Below are positions 9,023-17,645 of a DNA stretch of 25,337 nucleotides, piece by piece (within the stretch, counting starts at the first letter, position 1; the number at the start of each line of letters is the position of its first letter). The notes beneath the pieces are model-generated. The model ran no database searches and was not told where the DNA came from. It worked only from the letters and a program-made list of their open reading frames with translations. The DNA comes from JAWUWD01 sp034112085 (GTDB taxonomy: Bacteria; Bacteroidota; Bacteroidia; Cytophagales; Cyclobacteriaceae): contig JAWUWD010000010.1 of NCBI GenBank assembly GCA_034112085.1, forward strand, positions 1-25,337, written 5' to 3'. Made by a program: the position numbers and the translations under genes.

Positions 9023-9668
9023 AGCTATAGAAGAAATAGGCGATGATCATGTAGGTTCATCCTATAACACGCCACTTAGAGAAGATGCATTTGATGAAGA
9101 TGAAGCGACAAAAATCAGTAAGATAGAAGGACATTTCACAGAAATAATGAAGGTTCTTGGATTAGATCTAACTGATGATAGTCTAAGTGGAACACCTAAT
9201 AGGGTGGCTAAAATGTATGTCCAAGAAGTATTCAGTGGACTTGACCCTGACAATAAACCAGTCGCTAAGCTATTTGATAATAAATTCAATTATGATCAAA
9301 TGCTAGTGGAGAAAGATATTACTTTCTATTCGCATTGTGAGCATCACTTTGTTCCGTTTTTTGGAAAAGTACATGCCGCCTATATTTCTAGTGGTAAGGT
9401 TATCGGACTATCCAAAATCAATAGAATCGTACAATACTACGCGAAAAGACCACAGGTGCAAGAAAGACTAACCGTTCAAATTGCCGAAGAACTCAGACGC
9501 GTCTTAAAAACGGAAGATGTAGGTGTAGTCATAGATGCTTCGCATCTCTGTGTAGCTTCAAGAGGTGTTGGTGATACCAATAGCAAAACTGGAACAGCGA
9601 ACTTTAGTGGTAAATTCGAAAATGAAGATACTAAAAGAGAATTCCTGAATTACATCAACAGTAAATAA
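9003..9668 (+). CDS. folE: GTP cyclohydrolase I
   Basis: Turns GTP into 7,8-dihydroneopterin triphosphate, the first step to folate, tetrahydrobiopterin-like cofactors and queuosine. Of 221 residues, the first 35 or so are an acidic extension and the rest is a normal FolE core. Zinc ligands are Cys112 and His115 in SHCEHHFVPF and Cys183 in SHLCVASRGV; the signature GLSKINRIVQYYAKRPQVQE is intact (about 135-154). The ATG at 9003 overlaps the PTPS-like gene by 20 bases in another frame, which points to translational coupling. Pairing with a PTPS-like enzyme suggests that FolE product is channelled to a reduced pterin rather than only to folate. Confidence 0.96.
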   Translation: MLNTPHKAIEEIGDDHVGSSYNTPLREDAFDEDEATKISKIEGHFTEIMKVLGLDLTDDSLSGTPNRVAKMYVQEVFSGLDPDNKPVAKLFDNKFNYDQMLVEKDITFYSHCEHHFVPFFGKVHAAYISSGKVIGLSKINRIVQYYAKRPQVQERLTVQIAEELRRVLKTEDVGVVIDASHLCVASRGVGDTNSKTGTANFSGKFENEDTKREFLNYINSK

Positions 9669-9725
9669 AAATATTACGCTAAAGATCTGTCTAAATTGAT
9701 CCTAGTTTAGACAAATTTTTAACTA

Positions 9726-9765
9726 GCATGAAGAGTAAATTCTTCATGCATAATATTTTATTTTT
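9726..9765 (+). terminator. Hairpin after folE followed by T-rich stretch
   Basis: GCATGAAGA (9726-9734) pairs perfectly with TCTTCATGC (9741-9749) around a six-base loop. The stretch after it (9751-9765) is AT-rich with a run of T. It can serve as the terminator of the PTPS/folE unit, but it also sits just upstream of the aconitase start and could be an operator or leader structure. Confidence 0.45.
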
Positions 9766-9776
9766 GCGTACTTTCG
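9759..9776 (+). promoter_or_regulatory. Candidate promoter -7 elements of aconitase gene
   Basis: TATTTTTG (9759-9766) matches TAnnTTTG exactly, and TACTTTCG (9769-9776) matches it in seven of eight bases. Neither has a TTTG or TTG at the usual distance upstream, so the call is weak. The first overlaps the T-stretch of the hairpin before it. Confidence 0.35.
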
Positions 9777-9808
9777 TGAATCACTACTGTTAACCAAAAA
9801 TAAGATAT

Positions 9809-12076
9809 ATGGCATTTGATATTGACATGATAAAAGCTGTCTATGATGGGATGGCTGAGCGCATTGCAGCAGCAAGAAAAGTTGTAAACAAACCACTCAC
9901 ATTATCTGAGAAGATTCTTTTTTCACACCTTCATAGTTCTCAGTCTTTGGAGAATTTTGAAAGAGGGAACTCCTATGTTGATTTTGCTCCAGATAGAGTA
10001 GCCATGCAAGATGCTACTGCTCAAATGGCTCTTTTACAATTCATGCAGGCTGGAAAAAAACAGGTAGCAGTACCTTCTACAGTGCATTGTGATCATCTTA
10101 TCCAAGCTAGGATTGGTGCTGATAAAGATTTGCAAGAGGCAATCAATAACAATAACGAAGTATTCAACTTCCTATCATCTGTCTCAGATAAATATGGTAT
10201 CGGTTTCTGGAAACCTGGTGCTGGAATTATTCATCAAGTAGTATTAGAGAATTATGCATTCCCTGGGGGAATGATGATTGGTACTGATTCACATACCGTT
10301 AATGCAGGTGGGCTTGGAATGGTAGCGATCGGTGTTGGTGGTGCTGATGCTGTCGATGTTATGGCTGCTATGGCTTGGGAATTGAAAATGCCTAAGTTAA
10401 TCGGTGTGAAGTTGACTGGAAAACTAAATGGATGGACTTCTCCTAAAGATGTAATTTTGAAAGTAGCTGGTATCCTTACGGTAAAAGGTGGCACTGGAGC
10501 GTTTGTAGAATACTTTGGTGAAGGTGCTACTTCAATGTCATGTACGGGTAAAGGAACCATCAGTAACATGGGTGCTGAAATCGGTGCTACCACTTCTACA
10601 TTCGGTTATGATGACTCAATGGAGCGCTATTTACGTGCCACTGATAGAGGTGATGTGGCTGATGCTGCCAATCAAGTGAAAGAGCATCTGACTGCAGACC
10701 CAGAAGTACACGCCAACCCAGAGCAATACTTTGATCAAGTAATAGAAATCAATCTTTCTGAATTAAGACCTCATATCAATGGTCCTTTTACGCCAGACAG
10801 GGCTACGCCAGTTTCAGAAATGAAAGTAGAGGCTAAAGCCAATGACTGGCCAATAGATATAGAATGGGCGTTGATCGGATCTTGTACCAATTCTTCTTAT
10901 GAAGACTTGACTAGAGCAGCTTCTATAGTAGAGGACGCAGTAGCACAGGGTATCCAACCCAAAGCAACATTGGGAATCAACCCAGGTTCAGAGCAAGTAC
11001 GTTATACTGCCGAGAGAGATGGAGTTATGGCTTCATTCCAAAAATTCGAATCAACTGTAATATTTACCAATGCCTGTGGTCCATGTATTGGACAATGGGC
11101 GAGAGCAGGTGCTGACAAGCAGGAGAAGAACTCAATCGTGCACTCTTTCAATAGAAACTTTGCCAAGAGAGCGGATGGTAATCCTAACACGCATGCGTTT
11201 GTCACCTCTCCTGAGATGGTCGCTGCGATAGCTATTTCTGGGAAACTTGATTTCGATCCAGTTAATGATATGCTAAGAAACGAATCAGGTGAAGAAGTTA
11301 GTCTAAAAGAGCCAACAGGTTTTGAGCTTCCTCCAAAAGGATTTGATGTGTTGGATGCTGGATTTCAAGCTCCTGCTGCGGATGGAAGTGGTATCAATGT
11401 AGTAGTCGCAGATGATTCTAAGCGTTTACAACTCCTTACTCCTTTTGTTCCATGGAATGGACAAGAGATCACTGGAATGAAATTATTAATCAAAGCACAA
11501 GGGAAATGTACTACTGATCACATCTCTATGGCTGGACCATGGTTGAGATTCAGAGGGCATTTGGATAATATCTCTAATAACTGTCTGATCGGTGCTGTAA
11601 ATGCATTTGGTGAAGTGACTAATAAAGTAAAAAATCAACTCACTGGAGAATTCGGTGAAGTACCTGCTACTGCAAGGGAATACAAAGCAGCTGGCGTAAA
11701 TAGTATTGTGGTAGGTGATGAAAACTATGGTGAAGGATCATCAAGAGAGCATGCAGCTATGGAGCCAAGGTTCCTCGGTGTGAGCATTGTATTGGTGAAG
11801 TCATTTGCTCGTATTCACGAAACTAACTTGAAGAAGCAGGGAATGCTTGGATTAACTTTCGCTAATCCATCTGACTATGACTTAATCAAGGAGGATGATA
11901 CTTTCAATACGGTTGATTTGACGCAATTCCAAGAAGGAAAGGCTTTGACGTTAGAAGTTTCTCATGCGGATGGAAGCACTGACAATATCGTTTGTAATCA
12001 TACTTACAATGAAAGTCAGATTGATTGGTTCAAAGCAGGATCTGCATTGAACTTGATCAAGAAGCAGAATGCTTAA
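9809..12076 (+). CDS. acnA: Aconitate hydratase, mitochondrial type
   Basis: TCA-cycle aconitase (citrate to isocitrate via cis-aconitate) with a [4Fe-4S] cluster, 755 residues. Cluster ligands are Cys359 (IGSCTNSSYED) and Cys423 and Cys426 (NACGPCIGQW). The substrate-site blocks VHCDHLIQA (92-100) and GTDSHT (158-163) and the swivel-domain YGEGSSREHAA are present. Length and motifs match the mitochondrial ACO2 group, not the roughly 890-residue AcnA/IRP type or the AcnB type; mitochondrial-like aconitases are known in Bacteroides and Cytophaga relatives. The gene is monocistronic in appearance: a hairpin stands upstream and a strong terminator begins 22 bases after the stop. Confidence 0.97.
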   Translation: MAFDIDMIKAVYDGMAERIAAARKVVNKPLTLSEKILFSHLHSSQSLENFERGNSYVDFAPDRVAMQDATAQMALLQFMQAGKKQVAVPSTVHCDHLIQARIGADKDLQEAINNNNEVFNFLSSVSDKYGIGFWKPGAGIIHQVVLENYAFPGGMMIGTDSHTVNAGGLGMVAIGVGGADAVDVMAAMAWELKMPKLIGVKLTGKLNGWTSPKDVILKVAGILTVKGGTGAFVEYFGEGATSMSCTGKGTISNMGAEIGATTSTFGYDDSMERYLRATDRGDVADAANQVKEHLTADPEVHANPEQYFDQVIEINLSELRPHINGPFTPDRATPVSEMKVEAKANDWPIDIEWALIGSCTNSSYEDLTRAASIVEDAVAQGIQPKATLGINPGSEQVRYTAERDGVMASFQKFESTVIFTNACGPCIGQWARAGADKQEKNSIVHSFNRNFAKRADGNPNTHAFVTSPEMVAAIAISGKLDFDPVNDMLRNESGEEVSLKEPTGFELPPKGFDVLDAGFQAPAADGSGINVVVADDSKRLQLLTPFVPWNGQEITGMKLLIKAQGKCTTDHISMAGPWLRFRGHLDNISNNCLIGAVNAFGEVTNKVKNQLTGEFGEVPATAREYKAAGVNSIVVGDENYGEGSSREHAAMEPRFLGVSIVLVKSFARIHETNLKKQGMLGLTFANPSDYDLIKEDDTFNTVDLTQFQEGKALTLEVSHADGSTDNIVCNHTYNESQIDWFKAGSALNLIKKQNA

Positions 12077-12097
12077 ATTAAAATTAATTTAGTAAAG

Positions 12098-12130
12098 AAG
12101 GCTGACTCGGTATTCGAGTCAGCCTTTTTT
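12098..12130 (+). terminator. Strong Rho-independent terminator of aconitase gene
   Basis: A perfect 12-base-pair stem (AAGGCTGACTCG, 12098-12109, with its complement at 12115-12126) around the loop GTATT, running into six T (12125-12130). It is the clearest terminator in the window. Confidence 0.95.
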
Positions 12131-12142
12131 AATGATCAAAAT

Positions 12143-13342
12143 ATGACAAACAATAAGTCTGAAGTAAGGTTTGAATTTGTAGCTCTTATGGCTTCTATGA
12201 TGTCGATAGTTGCCTTATCTATCGATGCAATACTGCCGGCAATGTCAATAATAGGCGAGGCTGTTGGAAGTCAATCATCCGCTGACAATCAGCTTTTTAT
12301 TATCATGATTTTCCTTGGTCTAGGTTTTGGACAATTGCTTTTTGGACCACTCTCTGATAGTTTCGGCCGTAAACCTATTGTTTACTCCGGACTAGGACTT
12401 TTTTTTATTGGCAGCATCGTATGCATCTACGCTCCTTCATTTGAATGGATGGTCATTGGTCGCTTATTACAAGGCATTGGACTATCTGCTCCTCGAACTA
12501 TCAGTATTTCAATTGTTAGAGATTCCTACAAAGGAGACTATATGGCGAAGATTATGTCATTTGTAATGGTCATTTTTATTCTTGTCCCTGTCATCGCTCC
12601 CATGTTAGGTAAATGGATTTTAAACTTTTACAATTGGCAAGCAATATTTTACTTCCAACTAGTTTTTGCCGTCATAGTCATGATTTGGTTTGGACTTCGT
12701 CAGGAAGAAACACTCAAAGCAGAAAACAAAAAGAAATTTAGATTGTCCATGTTCATTGAGGGCACTAAAGAGCTTTTCAAATTCAAAGAAACACTTCTAT
12801 TCACTGTCATCTCTGCATTTATTACTGGAGGGTTTATGGTTTATTTAAGTTCATCACAGTACATATTTGAAAATCAATATGGATTAGTGGATGAATTTCC
12901 ATACATCTTTGCAGGTCTTGCCCTTACTATTGGTGGGGCGACTTTCATCAATGGGTCACTAGTCATGAAACTAGGTATGAGGAAATTGGTGCAGTACGCC
13001 CTCATTTTCTATTGTCTGGTATCAATTACTTATGTTATCATTTTTTGGTCAGGCGCTAATCCAAGCATAACTATACTGATGATCTTTATGGCTCTCCAAT
13101 TTGCGTCCATTGGTTTTCTCTTTGGAAATACTGGGGCCATAGCGATGGAGCCAATAGGTCATATAGCCGGACTAGGTGCGGCCATCATCGGGTTTTTCTC
13201 CACTATCCTAGCTGTCCCTATCGCCATGTTTATAGGACAGTTTATTAAAGACACTACGCTACCCATGTTTATTGGCTTCTCAATTTGTGGTATAATGAGC
13301 TTATTACTTTTCTTTGTCTCCAAGAAAAAATACCCACAATAG
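12143..13342 (+). CDS. MFS exporter, Bcr/CflA drug-resistance family
   Basis: A 399-residue inner-membrane protein with about 12 hydrophobic segments. The first spans about residues 10-28. MFS motif A appears between segments 2 and 3 as GPLSDSFGRKP (about 73-83), and the LLQGIGLSAPRTISISIVRD block (about 112-131) is typical of the 12-segment proton/drug antiporters of the Bcr/CflA group. The likely role is proton-driven export of a small molecule; the substrate cannot be told. The start codon lies only 12 bases after the T-run of the aconitase terminator, so there is no room for an ordinary promoter in between. Either read-through or a promoter inside the 3' end of the aconitase gene must drive it. 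A small hairpin with seven T follows the gene. Confidence 0.9.
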   Translation: MTNNKSEVRFEFVALMASMMSIVALSIDAILPAMSIIGEAVGSQSSADNQLFIIMIFLGLGFGQLLFGPLSDSFGRKPIVYSGLGLFFIGSIVCIYAPSFEWMVIGRLLQGIGLSAPRTISISIVRDSYKGDYMAKIMSFVMVIFILVPVIAPMLGKWILNFYNWQAIFYFQLVFAVIVMIWFGLRQEETLKAENKKKFRLSMFIEGTKELFKFKETLLFTVISAFITGGFMVYLSSSQYIFENQYGLVDEFPYIFAGLALTIGGATFINGSLVMKLGMRKLVQYALIFYCLVSITYVIIFWSGANPSITILMIFMALQFASIGFLFGNTGAIAMEPIGHIAGLGAAIIGFFSTILAVPIAMFIGQFIKDTTLPMFIGFSICGIMSLLLFFVSKKKYPQ

Positions 13343-13351
13343 ACTATTGAT

Positions 13352-13373
13352 TCCTTTATAAAAGGATTTTTTT
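13352..13373 (+). terminator. Short-stem Rho-independent terminator of MFS gene
   Basis: TCCTTT (13352-13357) and AAAGGA (13361-13366) form a six-pair stem with a three-base loop, followed by seven T (13367-13373). The stem is weak but the T-run and position after the MFS stop are right. Confidence 0.6.
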
Positions 13374-13386
13374 ACCGCCCATCACA

Positions 13387-13422
13387 TTGTTAAAACCATC
13401 ATAAACAATTAACTAATGTTTG
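13387..13422 (+). promoter_or_regulatory. Candidate promoter of barrel-protein gene
   Basis: TTG at 13387-13389 and AATGTTTG at 13415-13422 (seven of eight bases of TAnnTTTG) would start transcription near 13428, about 23 bases before the ATG. The spacing is a few bases longer than the consensus. Confidence 0.35.
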
Positions 13423-13450
13423 CGTTTTTAAATCGGACTCAATCAAAATC

Positions 13451-15934
13451 ATGAAAAAATTATACGCATTAATATTTGTTATTATTCTATCTGGACAATT
13501 GTTTGCTCAACGCCCTGGAGGCTATGGTGGTGGTGGAGGTCAAAGTTCAAAGATCAAAGGAAAAGTTGTAGGTAAGCTTATTGATCCGACTACCAAAGAG
13601 CCTGTACCCTATGCCTCTATTGTCGTCACCAAAGGGGAAAAACAAATAAATGGTACTATGAGTGCAGAAGATGGCTCATTCAAGATTTCTAATATACCCG
13701 TTGGTCAATATAAGCTGATGATTTCTTTTGTCGGATACGAAACTATCTCCAAGGATATTGAAATGACTCCCAAAAATCCAGATGTTAATCTTAATAAAAT
13801 TGAAATGGAATTGGGGGCCATCAAACTAGACGAAGTAGTAGTAGAAGGACAAAAATCCATTATTGAAAACAAGATTGATAAAATCGTATACAATGCAGAA
13901 AATGACGTGGCCAATGCAGGAGGAGATGCCTCTGATGTATTGAGAAGAGCACCTTTGCTCAACGTAGATATAGAAGGTAATGTATCTCTTAGAGGAAGTC
14001 AGAATGTACAAATATTAATTAATGGTAAGCCATCATCCATGTTTGCCAGTAATCCTGGAGATGCACTTCAAGCTATCCCAGCAGACGATATCAAAAGTGT
14101 AGAAGTGATCACTACTCCTTCAGCGAAGTATGATGGAGAAGGAACGGCAGGTATTATCAACATCATCACCAAAAAGAGTAAACCAGAAGGCTTTACTGGA
14201 AATGTCAATGCATCCGCTGGCAATAGAAGTAATAGAACAGTAGTCAGTATCAATGCTGGCAAAGGTCGCTTTGGATTCAATACAAGCATGAGTGCTTATT
14301 ATTCACCGATTAGAAGAGGTTCTTTTGACTTTTATAGAGAAGATATCATCAACAACCAAAGTAGAATACTTAAAGAAAATGGCCCAAACAACTCAGATAG
14401 GCTAGGGTTCTTTGGTACAGCCAGTGCATTCTATGACATCAATGCGTACAATGCATTCTCATCATCTTTCAGGCTGAGAGGTTTCAATTCCAATCGGGAC
14501 AATGAACTGAATGGAAGCTTCGAGGATCAGATCAACGGAATATCACAGGAGTACCAAAGACTCAATGAAACTGATAATTTATTCAGCGGATACGAATGGT
14601 CACTTGACTACGTGAAAAAGTTTGAAAAGAATGAAGAGCAAGAATTATCGATGTCATATAAGATTGATGGAAATGTTCAGAATCAAGAGTTGTCCGTGAT
14701 CCAGCAAGACATTATCGGAAATGACCCTACCCTATTCCAAAATGATCTGAATGACAATGATGGAGATAATACAGAAAACACAATTCAAATCGACTATGTA
14801 CACCCTATCAACAAAAACATGAAGCTGGAAACAGGTGTCAAAACAATCATCAGAGACGTAGTAAGTGATTTCAATTATGACACCCTCAATAGGGTCAGCA
14901 ATCAATATATTACAGACCTATCGAGATCAGATATATTCAATTATGACCAAAATGTGACTTCGAGTTATATATCCTCTAGAATGAAGTTTGGAACCAAATA
15001 TGGCCTCATCGCTGGAATAAGGTACGAACACACAGAAATAAGCGGAAGTTTCAATACACAAGAAAACACATTTACAAATGACTATGACAACTGGCTGCCC
15101 TCTGTGACGCTAAGTCGTAAACTTGGCAAAGCGACTACGGTCAAAGGGAGTTTTTCCAGAAGAATCCAACGTCCAAGCCTTCGGGTAATCAACCCGTATG
15201 TACAATTCAACAATAACAGGAGCATAAGTTTTGGAAATCCTGAATTGGATCCTGAACTCACCGATCAAATTGAAATAAGCTACGGCACCTTTGTAAAGAA
15301 ATTCTCTATCAATGCTTCATTTTTCTATAGAAACACCACTGGCATCATTGAAAGTTTTGTAGACATCAGCGCTGATGGAGTTGCCTCTACCACTTTCAAA
15401 AATATTGGCGAAAATGAATCTATCGGTGTGAATCTATTCAGTTCTGTTAATCTACTCAAAAACATGACTGTCAGAGGTGGCCTTAATATATTCACTTATA
15501 GTGCTGAAGGTGAAGTAAATGGTCAGCAGCTATCCAGAGATGCGATAGTCTGGAATGGAAACATCAATACAAGCTTGAAATTAAAGAAAGGTTGGTCAAT
15601 AGATGTATTTGGGTTTTACAGAGCACCAAGACAGACTTTGCAAGGAACGAACCCTTCGTTTTCTCTATTGACAATGGGAGCTAAGAAGCAAATCACTAAG
15701 AAATTTGGTCTTGGAATCAGGATTGTTGAGCCATTCTTTGAGAACAAGAACTTTGGTGGTGAACTAAGCGGTGAAAATTTCACCCAGCGTATAGATACAG
15801 CCGTACCATTTAGATCATTTGGATTGAACTTGACTTACAAATTTGGCAAGCTTGACTTCAAGCAGAGAACGAGAAGAAGCAAGATTAAAAATGATGACCA
15901 AGGAAGTGGTGGTGGTGATAATGAGGCATTTTAA
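13451..15934 (+). CDS. TonB-receptor-like outer-membrane beta-barrel protein
   Basis: An 827-residue exported protein: signal peptide (1-20, ending LFAQ), a glycine-rich linker (RPGGYGGGGG), a CarboxypepD-like domain (about 36-120: GKLIDPTTKEPVPYASIVV, then SFVGYETISK), a plug-like domain (about 130-245, with LDEVVVEGQ and GIINIITKK) and a large barrel of the outer membrane beta-barrel family 3 type. The C-terminus is not a barrel strand but a charged tail with GSGGGDNEAF. Members of this group are TonB-receptor homologues common in Bacteroidota, whose cargo is mostly unknown. The tail after the last strand is unusual for a classical TonB receptor but common in this group. It stands alone, converging on the cupin gene. 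Confidence 0.85.
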   Translation: MKKLYALIFVIILSGQLFAQRPGGYGGGGGQSSKIKGKVVGKLIDPTTKEPVPYASIVVTKGEKQINGTMSAEDGSFKISNIPVGQYKLMISFVGYETISKDIEMTPKNPDVNLNKIEMELGAIKLDEVVVEGQKSIIENKIDKIVYNAENDVANAGGDASDVLRRAPLLNVDIEGNVSLRGSQNVQILINGKPSSMFASNPGDALQAIPADDIKSVEVITTPSAKYDGEGTAGIINIITKKSKPEGFTGNVNASAGNRSNRTVVSINAGKGRFGFNTSMSAYYSPIRRGSFDFYREDIINNQSRILKENGPNNSDRLGFFGTASAFYDINAYNAFSSSFRLRGFNSNRDNELNGSFEDQINGISQEYQRLNETDNLFSGYEWSLDYVKKFEKNEEQELSMSYKIDGNVQNQELSVIQQDIIGNDPTLFQNDLNDNDGDNTENTIQIDYVHPINKNMKLETGVKTIIRDVVSDFNYDTLNRVSNQYITDLSRSDIFNYDQNVTSSYISSRMKFGTKYGLIAGIRYEHTEISGSFNTQENTFTNDYDNWLPSVTLSRKLGKATTVKGSFSRRIQRPSLRVINPYVQFNNNRSISFGNPELDPELTDQIEISYGTFVKKFSINASFFYRNTTGIIESFVDISADGVASTTFKNIGENESIGVNLFSSVNLLKNMTVRGGLNIFTYSAEGEVNGQQLSRDAIVWNGNINTSLKLKKGWSIDVFGFYRAPRQTLQGTNPSFSLLTMGAKKQITKKFGLGIRIVEPFFENKNFGGELSGENFTQRIDTAVPFRSFGLNLTYKFGKLDFKQRTRRSKIKNDDQGSGGGDNEAF

Positions 15935-16000
15935 GTACTAAGCTCATAGTCAGATTCATCTAAATTTATATTTGGAAGAAAAATTGCCAACCAAACAGAG

Positions 16001-16339
16001 CTAATCTATCACTTTTTGAACTCGATCAACTTGATCTCCATTGGATAAAGTGAGTCTAACAATGCTGTCACTTTTTGCTAGGAGGTCATGTGGTACCGAA
16101 GCTTCTAGGGCGATTATATTGCCTTCATTAAGTATTAGTCTCTTTCCTTTGACTCCAAAACTTATTTCACCTTGGAGTACCTGAACGACTATAGGAAGAG
16201 GCGCCTTGTGTTCTTTCATCTCCTGCCCTGCTTTCATTGCAATTCTGATTTCTTTCGTAAAATCAGTCTCTAACAATACTTTAATTAATACTTTATGGTC
16301 GTCAAAGATTACTTCATCCAAAAATGCTGCTGTTTTCAT
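16001..16339 (-). CDS. Small cupin-like protein
   Basis: A 112-residue protein with a single cupin-like barrel: EMKEHKAPLPIVVQVLQGEI (about 41-60) has the look of cupin motif 1 and NEGNIIALEASVPHDLLA (about 71-88) of motif 2. The usual metal-binding set is incomplete (His44 and His84 seen, the rest unclear). It begins one base after the truncated haemoglobin gene and is surely in its operon. Cupins of this kind are found beside haemoglobins and nitrosative-stress genes, so a role in sensing or detoxification is possible, but nothing in the sequence fixes a reaction. Confidence 0.8.
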   Translation of the reverse strand: MKTAAFLDEVIFDDHKVLIKVLLETDFTKEIRIAMKAGQEMKEHKAPLPIVVQVLQGEISFGVKGKRLILNEGNIIALEASVPHDLLAKSDSIVRLTLSNGDQVDRVQKVID

Positions 16340-16340
16340 A

Positions 16341-16721
16341 TTATTGATTTTTTAAATAGTCTAACTTCGATTCGAAAGTCCACGCGATTGACTTTGCCCT
16401 TAATTTAGTTTGTTCTGCTACCTCACCAATGAAGTGCTCATCTATGTTTTGGCAAAATATTTCCATCCAGTGCTTAAAGTGCTGTCTGTCAACAGGTAGT
16501 CCAATATGCTTCTCAAAAGGGCTTCCCTTATAGTTCCCATCAGCAAAAAGTAGTGTATTCCAAAAGTCATACATCTTGGGAAGGTGCGTGTCCCAATTCA
16601 CTTTTGAGTGATCATTGAATACGGAAGATAGTAAAGTGTCACTATTCACTTTCCCATAGAAAGTATCCACCATGAGTTTGACATCATCCTTAGTGCCAAT
16701 ATCAGCTCTATTATTCTTCAT
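16341..16721 (-). CDS. Group III truncated haemoglobin
   Basis: A 126-residue haem protein of the group III truncated globin family. Visible marks are FYGKV with Tyr22 (B10 position), THLPKMYDFWNTLLF (about 45-59) with His46, KGSPFEKHIGLP with His72 (best candidate for the proximal haem ligand) and HFKHWMEIF with Trp85 (G8 position; 13 residues after His72, as in other truncated globins). Group III globins bind oxygen and NO; in Campylobacter the homologue is induced by NO. First gene of a two-gene unit with the cupin. A palindrome 53 bases upstream of the start may bind a Crp/Fnr-type activator. Confidence 0.92.
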   Translation of the reverse strand: MKNNRADIGTKDDVKLMVDTFYGKVNSDTLLSSVFNDHSKVNWDTHLPKMYDFWNTLLFADGNYKGSPFEKHIGLPVDRQHFKHWMEIFCQNIDEHFIGEVAEQTKLRAKSIAWTFESKLDYLKNQ

Positions 16722-16743
16722 ACATCTTACTTATATTATTTCA

Positions 16744-16787
16744 CTAATGTACCCACCGAGAAGTTAGCAAAACATGACATATATCAT
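16744..16787 (-). promoter_or_regulatory. Candidate Crp/Fnr-type site and -7 element of haemoglobin gene
   Basis: ATGAC-ATAT-ATCAT (16774-16787) is a nearly perfect 14-base palindrome. On the minus strand TACATTAG (16751-16744) matches TAnnTTTG in seven of eight bases. If that is the -7 element, the palindrome is centred near -40, where a class II Crp/Fnr activator binds. The same half-sites occur at 18679-18692. Confidence 0.45.
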
Positions 16788-16946
16788 TTATGACTAATTC
16801 TCAAATAGTGTTATGAAAAAGCACCTCTATAAAGATCAATTCTTTTTAGTATTAATCCGTCTGATTGTAATTTGTGGATTTAGCCACCTGAAATAAACAC
16901 TATTTTACATCTTGTTTTTCACGATCATTAACTGATATTGTTATCT

Positions 16947-17645
16947 ATGAAAAAAGCATTCTTCAACTGGAGCGGAGGTAAGGATTCGGCACTTGCCTTG
17001 TATAAATTACTCAATGATTCTGAATACAAAGTTGAAGCCCTACTCACTAATGTCAGTGATCAATTCGATCGTATCTCGATGCATGGTGTTCGAAAAGAGT
17101 TACTCATCAAACAGACTGAATCACTCGACATCCCTTTACATACACTAAAGCTGACTGAAAACATATCCATGAACGATTATGATGAGATAATGAAGCATCA
17201 ACTATCCGAATTCACAAGTAAAGGATTTACACATTCCATTTTCGGAGACATCTTTCTCGAAGACCTTAAAAAATATCGTGAAGAAAAGCTCAGCGAAGTT
17301 GGTCTTAAGGGTGTTTTTCCGCTCTGGAAAATGGACACATTGACAACCGTCAAAGAATTTATTGACTTAGGATTCAAAGCAATTGTAGTTTGTGCAAACG
17401 CCAAGCTATTAGATGAGTCATTTGTGGGTCGAGAAATTAACCATTCATTTCTGGCTGACTTGCCTGCAGAAGTTGATCCGTGTGGAGAAAATGGAGAATT
17501 CCACAGCTTTGTATATGATGGTCCAATCTTCTCAACTTCTATTCCAATCACTATTGGAGATAAAGTAATCAGGCATTATCAAGAAGAAACAGAATGGGAT
17601 AGCAGCTTTTGGTATTGCGATTTAGTCCTTAGTTCCCTGAAATAA
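16947..17645 (+). CDS. Dph6/DUF71-type ATP pyrophosphatase
   Basis: A 232-residue cytoplasmic protein of the diphthine-ammonia-ligase-like (DUF71) branch of the PP-loop ATP pyrophosphatases, which adenylate a carboxylate so that ammonia can be added. The PP-loop SGGKDS is at 9-14. The family C-terminal signature GEFHSFVYDGPIF (about 188-200) is intact. I use the ATG at 16947 rather than the TTG at 16938 because it places the PP-loop strand at the usual distance. Bacteria do not make diphthamide, so the substrate is something else; some bacterial members have been linked to cobinamide salvage, but no such genes are nearby. Its last 24 bases overlap the convergent membrane-protein gene. Confidence 0.88.
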   Translation: MKKAFFNWSGGKDSALALYKLLNDSEYKVEALLTNVSDQFDRISMHGVRKELLIKQTESLDIPLHTLKLTENISMNDYDEIMKHQLSEFTSKGFTHSIFGDIFLEDLKKYREEKLSEVGLKGVFPLWKMDTLTTVKEFIDLGFKAIVVCANAKLLDESFVGREINHSFLADLPAEVDPCGENGEFHSFVYDGPIFSTSIPITIGDKVIRHYQEETEWDSSFWYCDLVLSSLK

